Assembly: GCA_902798285.1 (NCBI GenBank)
Contig: CADBVZ010000007.1
Coordinates: 16,224 to 80,223, forward strand
Source of the DNA: an uncultured Prevotella sp.
GTDB lineage: Bacteria; Bacteroidota; Bacteroidia; Bacteroidales; Bacteroidaceae
Reading direction: 5' to 3'
Length of the DNA: 64,000 nucleotides
Shown here in pieces: positions 52,284-62,163 of the stretch. Position numbers and translations under genes: made by a program. Numbering within the stretch: position 1 is the first letter of the stretch; each line of letters begins with the position of its first letter. Below the pieces are notes generated by a model. That model was given only the letters and a program-made list of their open reading frames with translations, did no database searches and was not told the origin of the DNA.

Positions 52284-52862
52284 GTGGAGCCTATTCTGCT
52301 AAGCACAACATATTTCGGTCCCGTGCAGTGGTATCAGCAACTGCATAGGGCTGAGAATGTAAAGATAGAGCGATGGGAGAATTTTCAGAAGCAAACCTTC
52401 AGAAATCGTTGTCTCATTGCGGCTGCCAATGGTGTTCAGGCGCTCACGGTGCCTGTAAAACATGGTGATACCATGCTGATAAAGGATCTCCGCATCAGTG
52501 ACCATGGCAACTGGCGACATTTGCACTGGAATGCTATTCAGAGCGCCTACGGAAAGTCGCCGTTCTTTGACTATTATGAAGACGATTTGCGGCCTTTCTT
52601 TGAGCAACGCTGGGACTTCCTGCTCGATTTCAACGAGGCCATCAGGCAGAAAATGTGCGAGTTGATAGATATCCAGCCCGACGTGAGCTATACAGAGTCC
52701 TTCCGACACATAAGCGATGTGACTAACTCACCAGATGAGAACGCAGGATTCGAGCCTAAACCCTATTATCAGGTATATCGACAAAAGCATGGTTTCCTGC
52801 CAAATTTGTCCATACTCGACCTGCTGCTGAACATGGGACCGGAAAGTATCTTCTATTTATAA
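52284..52862 (+). CDS. WbqC-like family protein
   Basis: A 192-residue soluble protein with a GTG start at 52284, two bases after the lepB stop. LLSTTYFGPVQWYQQL is the typical N-terminus, and FRNRCLIAAANGVQALTVPVKHGD and WNAIQSAYGKSPFFDYYED are the conserved core of the WbqC family. Members occur in O-antigen clusters and also beside lepB; the biochemical role is unclear to me. No catalytic motif is obvious. Confidence 0.85.
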   Translation: MEPILLSTTYFGPVQWYQQLHRAENVKIERWENFQKQTFRNRCLIAAANGVQALTVPVKHGDTMLIKDLRISDHGNWRHLHWNAIQSAYGKSPFFDYYEDDLRPFFEQRWDFLLDFNEAIRQKMCELIDIQPDVSYTESFRHISDVTNSPDENAGFEPKPYYQVYRQKHGFLPNLSILDLLLNMGPESIFYL

Positions 52863-52882
52863 CTAACAATATAACCAAGACA

Positions 52883-55800
52883 ATGAGGAAACTACTTTTA
52901 CTAACTATCTGGCTGCTACAATGTCTCATCGCTGTGGGACAGACCCAGCATTTCTTCACCTCGGACCAGTTGTCGAGCAATCAGATTATGAACATCTGCC
53001 AGGATAAGGCCGGTTACATCTGGATTGGCACCGAGTATGGTCTGAACAAATACGATGGCTACCGTTTTACCAACTATCTCTACGACAAAAACAATCCTTC
53101 AAGCATCAGCAGTAACATCATTACCTTCCTTTTCAACGATTCAAAAGGAAACCTGTGGGTAGGAACCCAGAAAGGACTTGATTTTTATGATGATGCTAAC
53201 GATCTGTTTGTCCATATTAAGATGAATGGCGCAAAGGATGTTCCAAGAATCAACTATATCCTTCAGGAAAATGAAGACCATCTGCTTATAGGAACAGCCG
53301 GATATGGTCTTTTCCGTCTTGATATTGCCACCAAGCAAACCCACCTTCTCCAAGGATACGCGACAGCCGACAACAATTTCTTCAGTTATATCTTCATCGA
53401 TCAGAAGGGCCATTTCTGGAAATCAGGACATGGCAGTACAGTCATTCATCGCACCCCTGATGGGAAACTTGAGGAGTTTATGTCGCCATATGGCACCATT
53501 ACCGGCTTTGTAGGTTATGAGGGCGGAGTGCTGATGGTTGCCATCCATGGCATACTCTATTATCGCGATGGAAAGATGTATGACGACTATTTTGATTTTG
53601 GAGAATTCTCTGGCAAAGATATCCTGCTGCGAACCGCTATGCTCGACCGCCACGGCAACCTGTTTGTCGGAACAATGGGCAATGGTCTCTGTTGGATACC
53701 CAAGGGGGAACACCGTATGCAGCGTTATGAGTATCAAAGTGCATCTTTCGACCTGAGTACCTCTACCGTATGGGCCCTGTTTGAAGATAATCAGGATAAC
53801 CTCTGGGTGGGGTGTCAGAAACGCGGTCTGTTGATGCTGCCTCAGCGTAAGCCACAATTCAGAAGCTGGAAATTGGCTGACCAGCATGTCAATACCGGAG
53901 GTTCGCTAACCTCAATTTGTGCTGGCGATAATGGTATGACCTGGTGTGCCGTACAGAATAACGGCGTCTTTGGTCTCGATGCCGAAGGAAGACTTGTTGC
54001 CCATCCCGCATCGCCGCAGGGAACTTACATACTCTATCGCGACAAACGCGGCAATTATTGGGTGGGAACGAACAGCGGACTGTTCGAATATAACCCTGCA
54101 ACTGGTGCTGCCAAGCAAAAAGTAAGTTTCAATAACGGCTTTGTAAACGCCATGATTGACGATGGAATGGGCAATATCTACTTCTCTGTCTATTCTGAGG
54201 GATTATGGGTGTATAACACCACGACAGGCTCCGTAAGGAAGTTCAGTATGCACGACGATAACACCAAGCGAGGTAGTATACACAACGACTGGGTAACGCG
54301 TCTGATGATGGACAGCAAAGGAAAACTATGGATATGCACTGCCTCGGGTGTGAACTGTTATGATCCGCAGAACGATCATTTCCACCCCTACGGATGGGAG
54401 GTCATTCTTGATTACAACAGTGTTGAGGCTATATGTGAAACCGGCGACCACCAGTTCCTTTTCGGTACAAATTATGGCATTTACATCTACGACCAAGAAA
54501 AAGGCGAGGCAGTACCCATGCCTGGAGCTGACATCCTAAGCAATAGAATGGTGTGTGGTATCGTTGAGGATGCCTCGGGCGATATCTGGTGCAGTACAAC
54601 GATGGGCATTTGGCAATACCAGCGAAAGAAAAAACACTTTGTAGGCTATGTATACGGCAATGGACTCGTCACACGAGAGTATGCTCTCGGTGTGGCTATG
54701 CGTACACCCGACGATCGAATTTGGTTCGGCATCAGCGATGGTATCACGTCATTTGAGCCCGAAGCCATCAGGAGCAGCAAGCATCAGCCTGGCGAAATTC
54801 ATCTTACAGGCCTCTATATCGGCAGTAACTCCGTTAACTGCAATACGCTCTCCGACGACAAGCCTGTTATAACGCAGACCCTAGAGGAGAGCCACCGTAT
54901 AGAACTCTCCTATCTGGATAACACTTTCACCATGGAGTTCTCGCTATTGAACTACTCCAATGCCGAGAATGTGTTCTACGAATACCGTATTAACGGCTCG
55001 AAGGAGTGGACCAGGACATTAGCAGGCCGCAACCGCATACCTTTTACTCATTTGCAGCCGGGTTCATACACCATTGAGGTTAGAGCCTATGATAGTGGTA
55101 CCTATACTGATGCGCAGGTCTACCATGTCATCGTACGTGCACCATGGTACAAGTCCTCGTGGGCGTACCTTATATATATATTAGGAGCCCTATCTGTTTT
55201 CGGTTTCCTTTTGTGGATATACCTGCGTCGCCGTAAACAAGAACTCGACGAGGAAAAGATGAAGTTCCTCATCAATGCCACCCACGACATCCGATCACCG
55301 CTGACACTGATTATGAGTCCACTTCATAAGCTATTAAAGCGTGACCTTGACAGTGATGTGAAGTCTGACTTGAAAACTATTGAGCATAATGCCCGTCGTG
55401 TGCAGAACCTCGTCAATCAGATTCTTGATATCCGTAAAATCGACAAACAGCAGATGAAACTCCAGTGTCAGGAAACCGATATGGTTCAATATGTGGGCAA
55501 TATCCTGAAATCGTATGAGTATACGGCTAAAGAGCGAAATATGACTTTCCACTACAAGCCAGAGATAGACCAACTGAAGGTATGGCTCGACCGTACCTCA
55601 CTCGATAAAGTGGTTGATAATCTGCTCTCCAATGCCTTTAAGTATACTTATGATGGTGGTGAGATAGAAGTCCGTGTAGCTGAAGGTCCTAACCAGACAG
55701 CTGAACTACAGGTGATTGACAACGGTATGGGTATCCGTGGCGATGTACACAAGATATTCGACCGTTTCTATCAGGGCAGCAGTTCCCGCTCGCTCCATAT

Positions 55801-56788
55801 CGAAGGCACGGGTATCGGTCTGAACCTGTGTAAGATGATGGTAGAGATGCATCACGGCACCATCGAAGCTGCCAACCGCGACGACAGTCAGGGTAGTATC
55901 TTCACGGTACGTCTACCATTAGGCAATAGTCATCTGACGGCAGAAGAAATACTCGTTACCAATGATAAGGAAAAGGCATCTCGTCCCAAATCACAGTCCA
56001 ACTATCGTGTTCTGGTGGTCGATGATGATGCAGAAATCGGCATATACATCTCTCAGGAACTTGGCTCGTATTATCACATTACCGCTGTAACCAGCGCCCG
56101 TGAAGCCTTACGGGAACTGTTAAGTCCAGACGCCGAGAAACAATACGACCTCGTAATCAGCGATGTGATGATGCCCGAAATGGATGGTTTCACTTTGCTG
56201 CGTATGATCAAGACCAATATGAACATCAGCCACATCCCTGTGGTCATGCTGACATCGAAGTCGGATGTGGCCAACCGCCTTGAAGGATTGGAAAAGGGAG
56301 CTGACGCCTTCTTGGCCAAACCCTTCGATATGGATGAGTTGCATGTCGTCATCAACAACCTCATCAGCAAGAACCTTCGTCTGAAGGGCAAGTTCTCTGG
56401 TGTACAGCAACAGAAGGACAAGGTAGAAGAGAAGCAGGTAAAGGGCAACGACGAGGCACTTATGGAACGTATCATGAAGGTGGTAAACGAACATCTTGAT
56501 GATAGCGACTTCAATGTGGAGATGTTGACGAAAGAGGTTGGCATCAGTCGAGCCCAGTTGCACCGCAAGATGAAAGAGATGACAGGTCTGCCCGTTAGCG
56601 AGTTCATCCGAAACATCCGTTTGGAGCAGGCCGTACGTCTCCTGGAGGAGCAGAAAATCAATGTGACACAGGTTGCATACACCGTTGGATTCAGCAATCT
56701 GGCCCATTTCTCAACGGTCTTCCGCAAGCAGTTTGGCGTCTCTCCAACCGAGTATGTAGAGCAAAAAGTGCTAAAAAAACAAGGTTGA
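52883..56788 (+). CDS. Hybrid two-component system regulator (HTCS)
   Basis: A 1301-residue inner-membrane regulator. A signal peptide precedes a two-propeller sensor (about residues 20-680; IWIGTEYGLNKYDGY, LWVGTQKGLDFYDD), a Y_Y_Y domain (about 700-750) and a membrane helix (757-780). Next come the histidine kinase with its phospho-His in NATHDIRSPLTLI (about 800), the ATPase (NLLSNAFKYT, IDNGMGI, GTGIGLNLCK), a receiver (about 1040-1155; VVDDDAE, Asp in ISDVMMPEMDG, Lys in KPFD) and an AraC HTH (about 1195-1297). All catalytic residues seem present. It should sense an oligosaccharide in the periplasm and activate the adjacent susCD pair. Confidence 0.95.
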   Translation: MRKLLLLTIWLLQCLIAVGQTQHFFTSDQLSSNQIMNICQDKAGYIWIGTEYGLNKYDGYRFTNYLYDKNNPSSISSNIITFLFNDSKGNLWVGTQKGLDFYDDANDLFVHIKMNGAKDVPRINYILQENEDHLLIGTAGYGLFRLDIATKQTHLLQGYATADNNFFSYIFIDQKGHFWKSGHGSTVIHRTPDGKLEEFMSPYGTITGFVGYEGGVLMVAIHGILYYRDGKMYDDYFDFGEFSGKDILLRTAMLDRHGNLFVGTMGNGLCWIPKGEHRMQRYEYQSASFDLSTSTVWALFEDNQDNLWVGCQKRGLLMLPQRKPQFRSWKLADQHVNTGGSLTSICAGDNGMTWCAVQNNGVFGLDAEGRLVAHPASPQGTYILYRDKRGNYWVGTNSGLFEYNPATGAAKQKVSFNNGFVNAMIDDGMGNIYFSVYSEGLWVYNTTTGSVRKFSMHDDNTKRGSIHNDWVTRLMMDSKGKLWICTASGVNCYDPQNDHFHPYGWEVILDYNSVEAICETGDHQFLFGTNYGIYIYDQEKGEAVPMPGADILSNRMVCGIVEDASGDIWCSTTMGIWQYQRKKKHFVGYVYGNGLVTREYALGVAMRTPDDRIWFGISDGITSFEPEAIRSSKHQPGEIHLTGLYIGSNSVNCNTLSDDKPVITQTLEESHRIELSYLDNTFTMEFSLLNYSNAENVFYEYRINGSKEWTRTLAGRNRIPFTHLQPGSYTIEVRAYDSGTYTDAQVYHVIVRAPWYKSSWAYLIYILGALSVFGFLLWIYLRRRKQELDEEKMKFLINATHDIRSPLTLIMSPLHKLLKRDLDSDVKSDLKTIEHNARRVQNLVNQILDIRKIDKQQMKLQCQETDMVQYVGNILKSYEYTAKERNMTFHYKPEIDQLKVWLDRTSLDKVVDNLLSNAFKYTYDGGEIEVRVAEGPNQTAELQVIDNGMGIRGDVHKIFDRFYQGSSSRSLHIEGTGIGLNLCKMMVEMHHGTIEAANRDDSQGSIFTVRLPLGNSHLTAEEILVTNDKEKASRPKSQSNYRVLVVDDDAEIGIYISQELGSYYHITAVTSAREALRELLSPDAEKQYDLVISDVMMPEMDGFTLLRMIKTNMNISHIPVVMLTSKSDVANRLEGLEKGADAFLAKPFDMDELHVVINNLISKNLRLKGKFSGVQQQKDKVEEKQVKGNDEALMERIMKVVNEHLDDSDFNVEMLTKEVGISRAQLHRKMKEMTGLPVSEFIRNIRLEQAVRLLEEQKINVTQVAYTVGFSNLAHFSTVFRKQFGVSPTEYVEQKVLKKQG

Positions 56789-56834
56789 AACAAATATGAA
56801 ATGAAACGAAACATACGTTAAAGCCCCAAAAAAG

Positions 56835-56868
56835 AAATCTGCCTACCTTTGCGGCAGATTTTTTTTTA
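56835..56868 (+). terminator. Terminator of the HTCS gene, overlapping a -7 box
   Basis: AAATCTGCC and GGCAGATTT form a nine-pair stem with a 9-nt loop, followed by a run of Ts. The loop contains TACCTTTG (56844-56851), a -7 box for the downstream susC gene. Confidence 0.75.
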
Positions 56869-56903
56869 ATTTTAATTTATTATTAACTAACAAAACCAAA
56901 CGT

Positions 56904-59900
56904 ATGAGTTTCAAAGCAAAGAAAACAGCCATGTTGGTAGGATTGTGCTTCTTGGGCATGATCTCTGCACAGCAGGCTTCGGCAGCTACCGAATCAGTAG
57001 CTTCCGTACAGCAAACGAAGCAGGCTACTGGTCAGGTTTCCGACTCTCAGGGTCCGCTGATTGGTGCCACGGTCATGGAGAAGGGTACCAACAATGGTAC
57101 AGTTACCGACTTCGAAGGTAACTTCTCTCTTAATGTAAAGCCGGGCGCTACGCTCGTCATCTCTTATGTAGGCTATGAGAGTCAGGAGATTAAGGCTGGC
57201 GATGGCGTACACGTGAACCTTAAAGAAGATGGTCACGTAGTTAACGAGGTGGTGGTTATCGGTTACGGTACCCAGCGCCGTGAAGCTGTTACCGGTTCTG
57301 TAGCCAACATCGGTGGTGAGAAACTGAACCAGATTGCAGCTACCAACGCCGCCCAGCAGTTGCAGGGTCGTGTGGCTGGTGTGCTCATGACACAGACTTC
57401 TTCTAAGCCAGGTGCTGAGATGCAGATCCGTATTCGTGGTCAGCGTTCACTGACTGCAAGTAACGACCCGCTGATCGTGCTCGACGGAATCCCCTTCATG
57501 GGACAGCTTTCTGATATCAACCCTGCCGACATCAAGTCGATGGATATCCTGAAGGATGCTTCTGCTACCGCCATCTACGGTTCTCGTGGTGCTAACGGTG
57601 TCATCATCATCACAACTGTTAAGGGTTCTCAGGGCGCTCCCGCCAAGGTTACCTATAATGGTTATGTATCATTTAAGAAGGTATTCAAGAAGTATCCTAT
57701 GATGGATGGTCCTACCTTCAATAAGATGCGTCAGTATGCTGGATTGTATCAGAACTCACTCGATGAGAACGAAAATACCAATACCGACTGGCAGGATCTG
57801 TACTATCAGACCGGTGTTAGCCACAACCACGATGTAAGCGTTGCTGGTGGTACCAATGGTGGTAGCTACAGCTTCGGCGCTGGTTACTATCACGACGAGT
57901 CAGTTGTTCCCACCGAGGGTTACGACCGTGTTTCTATTCGTGGTAATTTCGATCAGATGGTTGGTAAGTACTTCCGCTTCGGCTTGAGCACCAATACCAG
58001 CTATCGCAAGACTCAGGGTGTGAACAACATGTACGCTGTTCTGTGTTCTTCACCTCTGTCAAGTCCATACGATGCAAACGGCAACCTGAAGCGTTATAAC
58101 GCTCTACCCGCCGACGACCAGGTAGTTGTTACCAAAGAGACCGTTGAGCGCGACAAGGATGTTTGGCTGAGCGAGAATAAGGGTCTCGGTACCTACAACA
58201 CCTTCTTCGGTGAGTTAAAGTGCCCATGGATTGAGGGTCTGAGCTATCGCATCAACGTTGGTTTGAACTTCCGTAGCTCTAAGAGTGGTAGCTTCACCGG
58301 TACTGGTGTTAACAACAAGGATGCCAACGCTGTTAACAGCGGTTCTGTATACGAGAACCAGACCCGTAACTGGGCTGTTGAGAACCTGCTTACCTACGAT
58401 CACGCATTTGGCAAGCACAACATCAATGCTGTTGCCATGTACTCTGCCGAGCAGTCAACTTACGAGCAGTCTGGTGCTTCTGCACAGGAGATTCCTGCTG
58501 ACTACTTCCAGTACTATGCACTCGACAAAGCTACTGGTCAGGCTAACCTTACCGGTTACAGCTACAACCAGAGCGGTCTGATTTCTTGGATGGGTCGTGT
58601 CATGTACTCTTATGATAATAAGTATATGCTTTCTGCAGCCGTTCGTTCAGACGCTTCTTCACGTCTGGCAAAGGGCCATCAGTGGCACACATATCCCGCT
58701 GTCAGCGCTGGTTGGAACATTGCCCGTGAGAGTTTCATGGAGAACATCAATTGGCTTGACAACCTGAAGCTGCGCGTAGGTTATGGTGAGACCTCTAACC
58801 AGGCTATCAACCCCTACTCTACCCTCGGTGGACTGGGTATCCGCAACTACAACTTCGGCGACGGCACTAACTACAAAGCTGGTTACTATGTAAACTCACT
58901 GCCTAACCCCGAGCTGGGCTGGGAGTACTCTAAGACCTGGAACTTCGGTCTCGACTTCTCACTCTTCAATGGTCGTCTCTCTGGTACATTCGAGTACTAC
59001 ATCCAGAAGACCAACGACATTCTGCTCAACGTGAAACTGCCTGACACCTCTGGTGTAAGTGGCTTTACAGGTAACATCGGTAAGACTCAGAACAAGGGTT
59101 GGGAGTTCACTCTGAACGGCATCATCCTTGATAATTATAAGGGATGGAACTGGGAGGCTGGTATCAACCTCTATCAGAACCGTAACGAACTGACTGAGTT
59201 GGCATCAGGTGAGAAGCGCGATGAGGGCAACCTCTGGTTCGTAGGCTATCCTATCGACGTAATCTACGACTGGGAGAAGATCGGTCTGTGGCAGCAGGGT
59301 GAAGAGGCTGCTATGAACATCCTCGAGCCCGGTGGTAACGCTGGTATGATTAAGGTAAAGTATACTGGCGACTATGATGCTAACGGTCTGCCTACCCGTC
59401 AGATTGACTCTTCTGATCGTCAGATCATGAGCATGGAGCCCGACCTGATTGGTGGTTTCAATACAACTGTTGGCTATAAGGGCTTCGACCTGACTGTGAT
59501 TGGTGCCTTCCAGGTTGGCGGTAAGCTGATTTCTGCCATCCATTCTTCAAACGGTTACCTGAATATGCTGACTGGTCGTCGTAATAACCTCGATGTTGAT
59601 TACTGGACAGAGCAGAACACAGGTGCCAAGTATCCGAAACCTGGTGGTATCCAGAGTGGTGATAACCCCAAGTATGGTTCTACCCTCGGTTACTTCAGCG
59701 CCAGCTACCTGAAGATTCGTACCATTACTCTTGGTTACAGCTTCGAGAACATCAAGGCTGTGAAGGATCTCGGCATCAGCCGTCTGCGCCTCTATGCTTC
59801 AGTTCAGAACCCGTTCGTACTCTTCTCTCCGTACAACGACGAATGCGGACTCGATCCCGAGACCAACTCTTGGTCAAACGAGAATACAGCTGTAGGTTAT

Positions 59901-59987
59901 TCCTTTGGTAGTCACAGAATGCCTATCATCGGTTACAATACGCCTTCTACCCGCAACTTCATCTTCGGTCTGAACGTAACCTTCTAA
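56904..59987 (+). CDS. SusC/RagA-family TonB-dependent transporter (second locus)
   Basis: A 1027-residue outer-membrane importer. After the signal peptide (ending ASAATES) a carboxypeptidase-like domain (ATGQVSDSQGPLIGATVMEKG) leads to the plug (VVVIGYGTQRREAVTGSV, IRIRGQRSLTASNDPLIVLDGIPFMG, ILKDASATAIYGSRGANGVIIITT) and the barrel ending NFIFGLNVTF. Codon use is noticeably biased, suggesting high expression. It forms a complex with the SusD encoded 42 nt downstream and should be controlled by the HTCS upstream. Substrate cannot be inferred, because no glycoside hydrolase is linked. Confidence 0.96.
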   Translation: MSFKAKKTAMLVGLCFLGMISAQQASAATESVASVQQTKQATGQVSDSQGPLIGATVMEKGTNNGTVTDFEGNFSLNVKPGATLVISYVGYESQEIKAGDGVHVNLKEDGHVVNEVVVIGYGTQRREAVTGSVANIGGEKLNQIAATNAAQQLQGRVAGVLMTQTSSKPGAEMQIRIRGQRSLTASNDPLIVLDGIPFMGQLSDINPADIKSMDILKDASATAIYGSRGANGVIIITTVKGSQGAPAKVTYNGYVSFKKVFKKYPMMDGPTFNKMRQYAGLYQNSLDENENTNTDWQDLYYQTGVSHNHDVSVAGGTNGGSYSFGAGYYHDESVVPTEGYDRVSIRGNFDQMVGKYFRFGLSTNTSYRKTQGVNNMYAVLCSSPLSSPYDANGNLKRYNALPADDQVVVTKETVERDKDVWLSENKGLGTYNTFFGELKCPWIEGLSYRINVGLNFRSSKSGSFTGTGVNNKDANAVNSGSVYENQTRNWAVENLLTYDHAFGKHNINAVAMYSAEQSTYEQSGASAQEIPADYFQYYALDKATGQANLTGYSYNQSGLISWMGRVMYSYDNKYMLSAAVRSDASSRLAKGHQWHTYPAVSAGWNIARESFMENINWLDNLKLRVGYGETSNQAINPYSTLGGLGIRNYNFGDGTNYKAGYYVNSLPNPELGWEYSKTWNFGLDFSLFNGRLSGTFEYYIQKTNDILLNVKLPDTSGVSGFTGNIGKTQNKGWEFTLNGIILDNYKGWNWEAGINLYQNRNELTELASGEKRDEGNLWFVGYPIDVIYDWEKIGLWQQGEEAAMNILEPGGNAGMIKVKYTGDYDANGLPTRQIDSSDRQIMSMEPDLIGGFNTTVGYKGFDLTVIGAFQVGGKLISAIHSSNGYLNMLTGRRNNLDVDYWTEQNTGAKYPKPGGIQSGDNPKYGSTLGYFSASYLKIRTITLGYSFENIKAVKDLGISRLRLYASVQNPFVLFSPYNDECGLDPETNSWSNENTAVGYSFGSHRMPIIGYNTPSTRNFIFGLNVTF

Positions 59988-59992
59988 AGGTA

Positions 59993-60029
59993 AGATAGTA
60001 AAAAGGTAAAAAAGTAAAAAAGTAAAGTT
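59993..60029 (+). repeat. Purine-rich GTAAAAA repeats between susC and susD
   Basis: Several near-identical GTAAAAA units fill the 42-nt spacer. A similar tract on the minus strand (16039-16080) lies between the other SusD gene and its downstream lipoprotein gene. Confidence 0.6.
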
Positions 60030-61979
60030 ATGAAAACGAAAAGTATCAAATATATCCTCGCTGCAGGTTTAGTATGCTGTGGTCTAACCACGACGTTCAG
60101 CTCTTGCGGTGATGTGCTTGACGAGCAGCCCCGTAGCCAGTTCGATCCGACATATTTCAATACGAAAGCGGGTATTGAGGGTGGTCTGACCTCACTCTAC
60201 GCTCATCTGCGCTATTTCTATGGCAATGGTTACTACCTGAACTCATTGGAGACAGGTACCGACGAGTATACCTATGCGCAGTCTGCCGACGGTAACTTCA
60301 AGGATGCCGACCTCTCTGGTGTAGGTTCTGTAACTCCTACCAGCACCGTTGCTGGTGGTGCTTGGGGCACCCTATTTGCAAACATCAACACCTGTAGTGG
60401 TGTGATTGAGAATGGTGAGACTGCAGGTATTGATCCTGCTTTGCTCGCTGAGGCTTACTTCTTCCGTGGGTTCGACTATTTTATATTGGTACAGACCTAT
60501 GGTGGTGTGCCTCTGGATCTGGGTGCTGGTGAACTGAAGTTCAATACTTCTACCATTCGTACCTCTGTACGTAACACCGTTCCCGAGGTTTATGCTGCTA
60601 TCTTCTCTGACCTGGAGAAGGCTGTGGCCGATCTGCCCGAGAATCCCCGTCTCACAGGTACAGCCACCAAGAACCTGGCCCGACTGTATCTCTCAAAGGC
60701 TTATCTGACCTATGCATGGTGGTTGGAGAATCCCAACAACATTCCTACCTATCCTGAGTGCAGCCGTGATGCCGGCCAGGCTCAGAGCTACTTCCAGAAG
60801 GCGTTTGACATGGCTAAGGCGGCCATTGACAATCCTGGCCCTTATGGACTGCAGCCCACTTTCTATGATGTTAACGTAGCTACCAACGACCGTAACTCTG
60901 AGATCATGCTCTATGCTGATCACGATGAGGACGAGAAGTATGGTAACGGTGGTGCAGGTTATGGTTGGGGTAGCGGTGGTTCTCCTGAGAACTTCGCTTA
61001 CTGGATGGAGACTTGGAACTACACCGAGATGACCGCTAAGGCTGCTTCTGGCGCTGTGATTAATCCTGTTCAGCGTGAGGCTGTTCAGGGTCTCGGACGT
61101 CCTTGGACTCGTATGGCTCCTGTAGCTGATGCCTTCATTGAGGGTGGTGTATGGGAAGACGCCGTCAAGTCTATCGACTCTCGCTATGATGCAACCTTCA
61201 CCCTGAGCTATTTCACCAACTGGGATAAGTCTGGCAACTCTGAGCCTTATGTAATTGGTGCCAATGGTTCTCAGATCAAGCCAGGCGAGAGCTACTTCAG
61301 CTGGGTTTCTGAGAGCGATGACAGCAAGATCAACTACACTGGTGCCGATGGTAAGCTCGGCTTCGGCGAGATGGCCGGCCGTCCTGACTTCGTTGTAGCT
61401 GTTAATCATATCAGCCGTAAGAAGTACCCCATCAACTGGAAGTTAGGTATCTATCGTACTGATAATGCTGGTGGTCTCGGCTCAAAGGTTAACGGTGGTA
61501 GCCCACGTCCTTGGAATATCGCTAAGTTCTCTGAGTTCTATCTCATTGGTGCTGAGGCAGCTGTTAAGCTGGGTAAGAACCAGGATGCAAAGACACTCGT
61601 AAATGTACTCCGTGCCCGTGCCGGTAAGCAGACCTACTGCGTAAATGCTCGTGCTCCTTTCGCAGCCGACCACAGCGCAGAGATGGTAGCAGCTACACCT
61701 GATCAGATTACAATCGACTTCATCCTCGACGAGCGTAGCCGTGAGTTCTGGGGCGAGGGATACCGTTGGTTCGACCTCGTTCGTACCCAGACTTGGAAGA
61801 AGCGTGCAAGCGTTTACCACATTGCTGGTAGCGGTTACACCGATAAGGACCTCCAGGAGGTGAAGCGTGACATCCCCGATGGTTACTACATCCGTCCTAT
61901 CCCACAGGGACAGCTCGACGGTATGGAGATGACCGAGGAGGAGAAAACTGCATATCAAAACCCCGCATATCGGAATTAA
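60030..61979 (+). CDS. SusD/RagB-family outer-membrane lipoprotein (second locus)
   Basis: A 649-residue SusD homologue with a lipoprotein signal (lipobox TFSSC near residue 27). DVLDEQPRSQFDPTYFNTKAGIEGGLTSLYAHLR is the SusD N-terminus. TPR-like helices follow (LLAEAYFFRGFDYFILVQTYGGVPL, NLARLYLSKAYLTYAWW), and the C-terminal pattern is LVNVLRARAGKQ, ILDERSREFWGEGYRWFDLVRTQTW. It is the glycan-capturing partner of the SusC above. The operon ends in a strong terminator, so there is no third surface protein or enzyme in this unit. Confidence 0.95.
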   Translation: MKTKSIKYILAAGLVCCGLTTTFSSCGDVLDEQPRSQFDPTYFNTKAGIEGGLTSLYAHLRYFYGNGYYLNSLETGTDEYTYAQSADGNFKDADLSGVGSVTPTSTVAGGAWGTLFANINTCSGVIENGETAGIDPALLAEAYFFRGFDYFILVQTYGGVPLDLGAGELKFNTSTIRTSVRNTVPEVYAAIFSDLEKAVADLPENPRLTGTATKNLARLYLSKAYLTYAWWLENPNNIPTYPECSRDAGQAQSYFQKAFDMAKAAIDNPGPYGLQPTFYDVNVATNDRNSEIMLYADHDEDEKYGNGGAGYGWGSGGSPENFAYWMETWNYTEMTAKAASGAVINPVQREAVQGLGRPWTRMAPVADAFIEGGVWEDAVKSIDSRYDATFTLSYFTNWDKSGNSEPYVIGANGSQIKPGESYFSWVSESDDSKINYTGADGKLGFGEMAGRPDFVVAVNHISRKKYPINWKLGIYRTDNAGGLGSKVNGGSPRPWNIAKFSEFYLIGAEAAVKLGKNQDAKTLVNVLRARAGKQTYCVNARAPFAADHSAEMVAATPDQITIDFILDERSREFWGEGYRWFDLVRTQTWKKRASVYHIAGSGYTDKDLQEVKRDIPDGYYIRPIPQGQLDGMEMTEEEKTAYQNPAYRN

Positions 61980-62005
61980 TTAGGTTAGTAAATTTCTGTG
62001 TTCAG

Positions 62006-62038
62006 CACGGGTCGCCGAGATGGCGACCCGTGTTTTTT
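62006..62038 (+). terminator. Strong terminator of the susCD operon
   Basis: CACGGGTCGCC and GGCGACCCGTG are perfect 11-base arms around a GAGAT loop, followed by six Ts. Confidence 0.92.
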
Positions 62039-62060
62039 GTGTTTATTATTTTGTATTTCG

Positions 62061-62149
62061 CTCGATTTAGATAAATTTCTCACACTCAGGAATGCAAATA
62101 TATTTGTATTCTCTTCGCTTAATCGAAATTTTGCACTAACTTTGCACCC
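62061..62149. repeat. Dispersed intergenic promoter element, copy B
   Basis: About 93% identical, without gaps, to 2361-2449. It ends with TAACTTTG at 62137-62144, which serves as -7 box for the deacetylase gene at 62164. Confidence 0.8.
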
Positions 62150-62163
62150 GAAATTGTACAATT

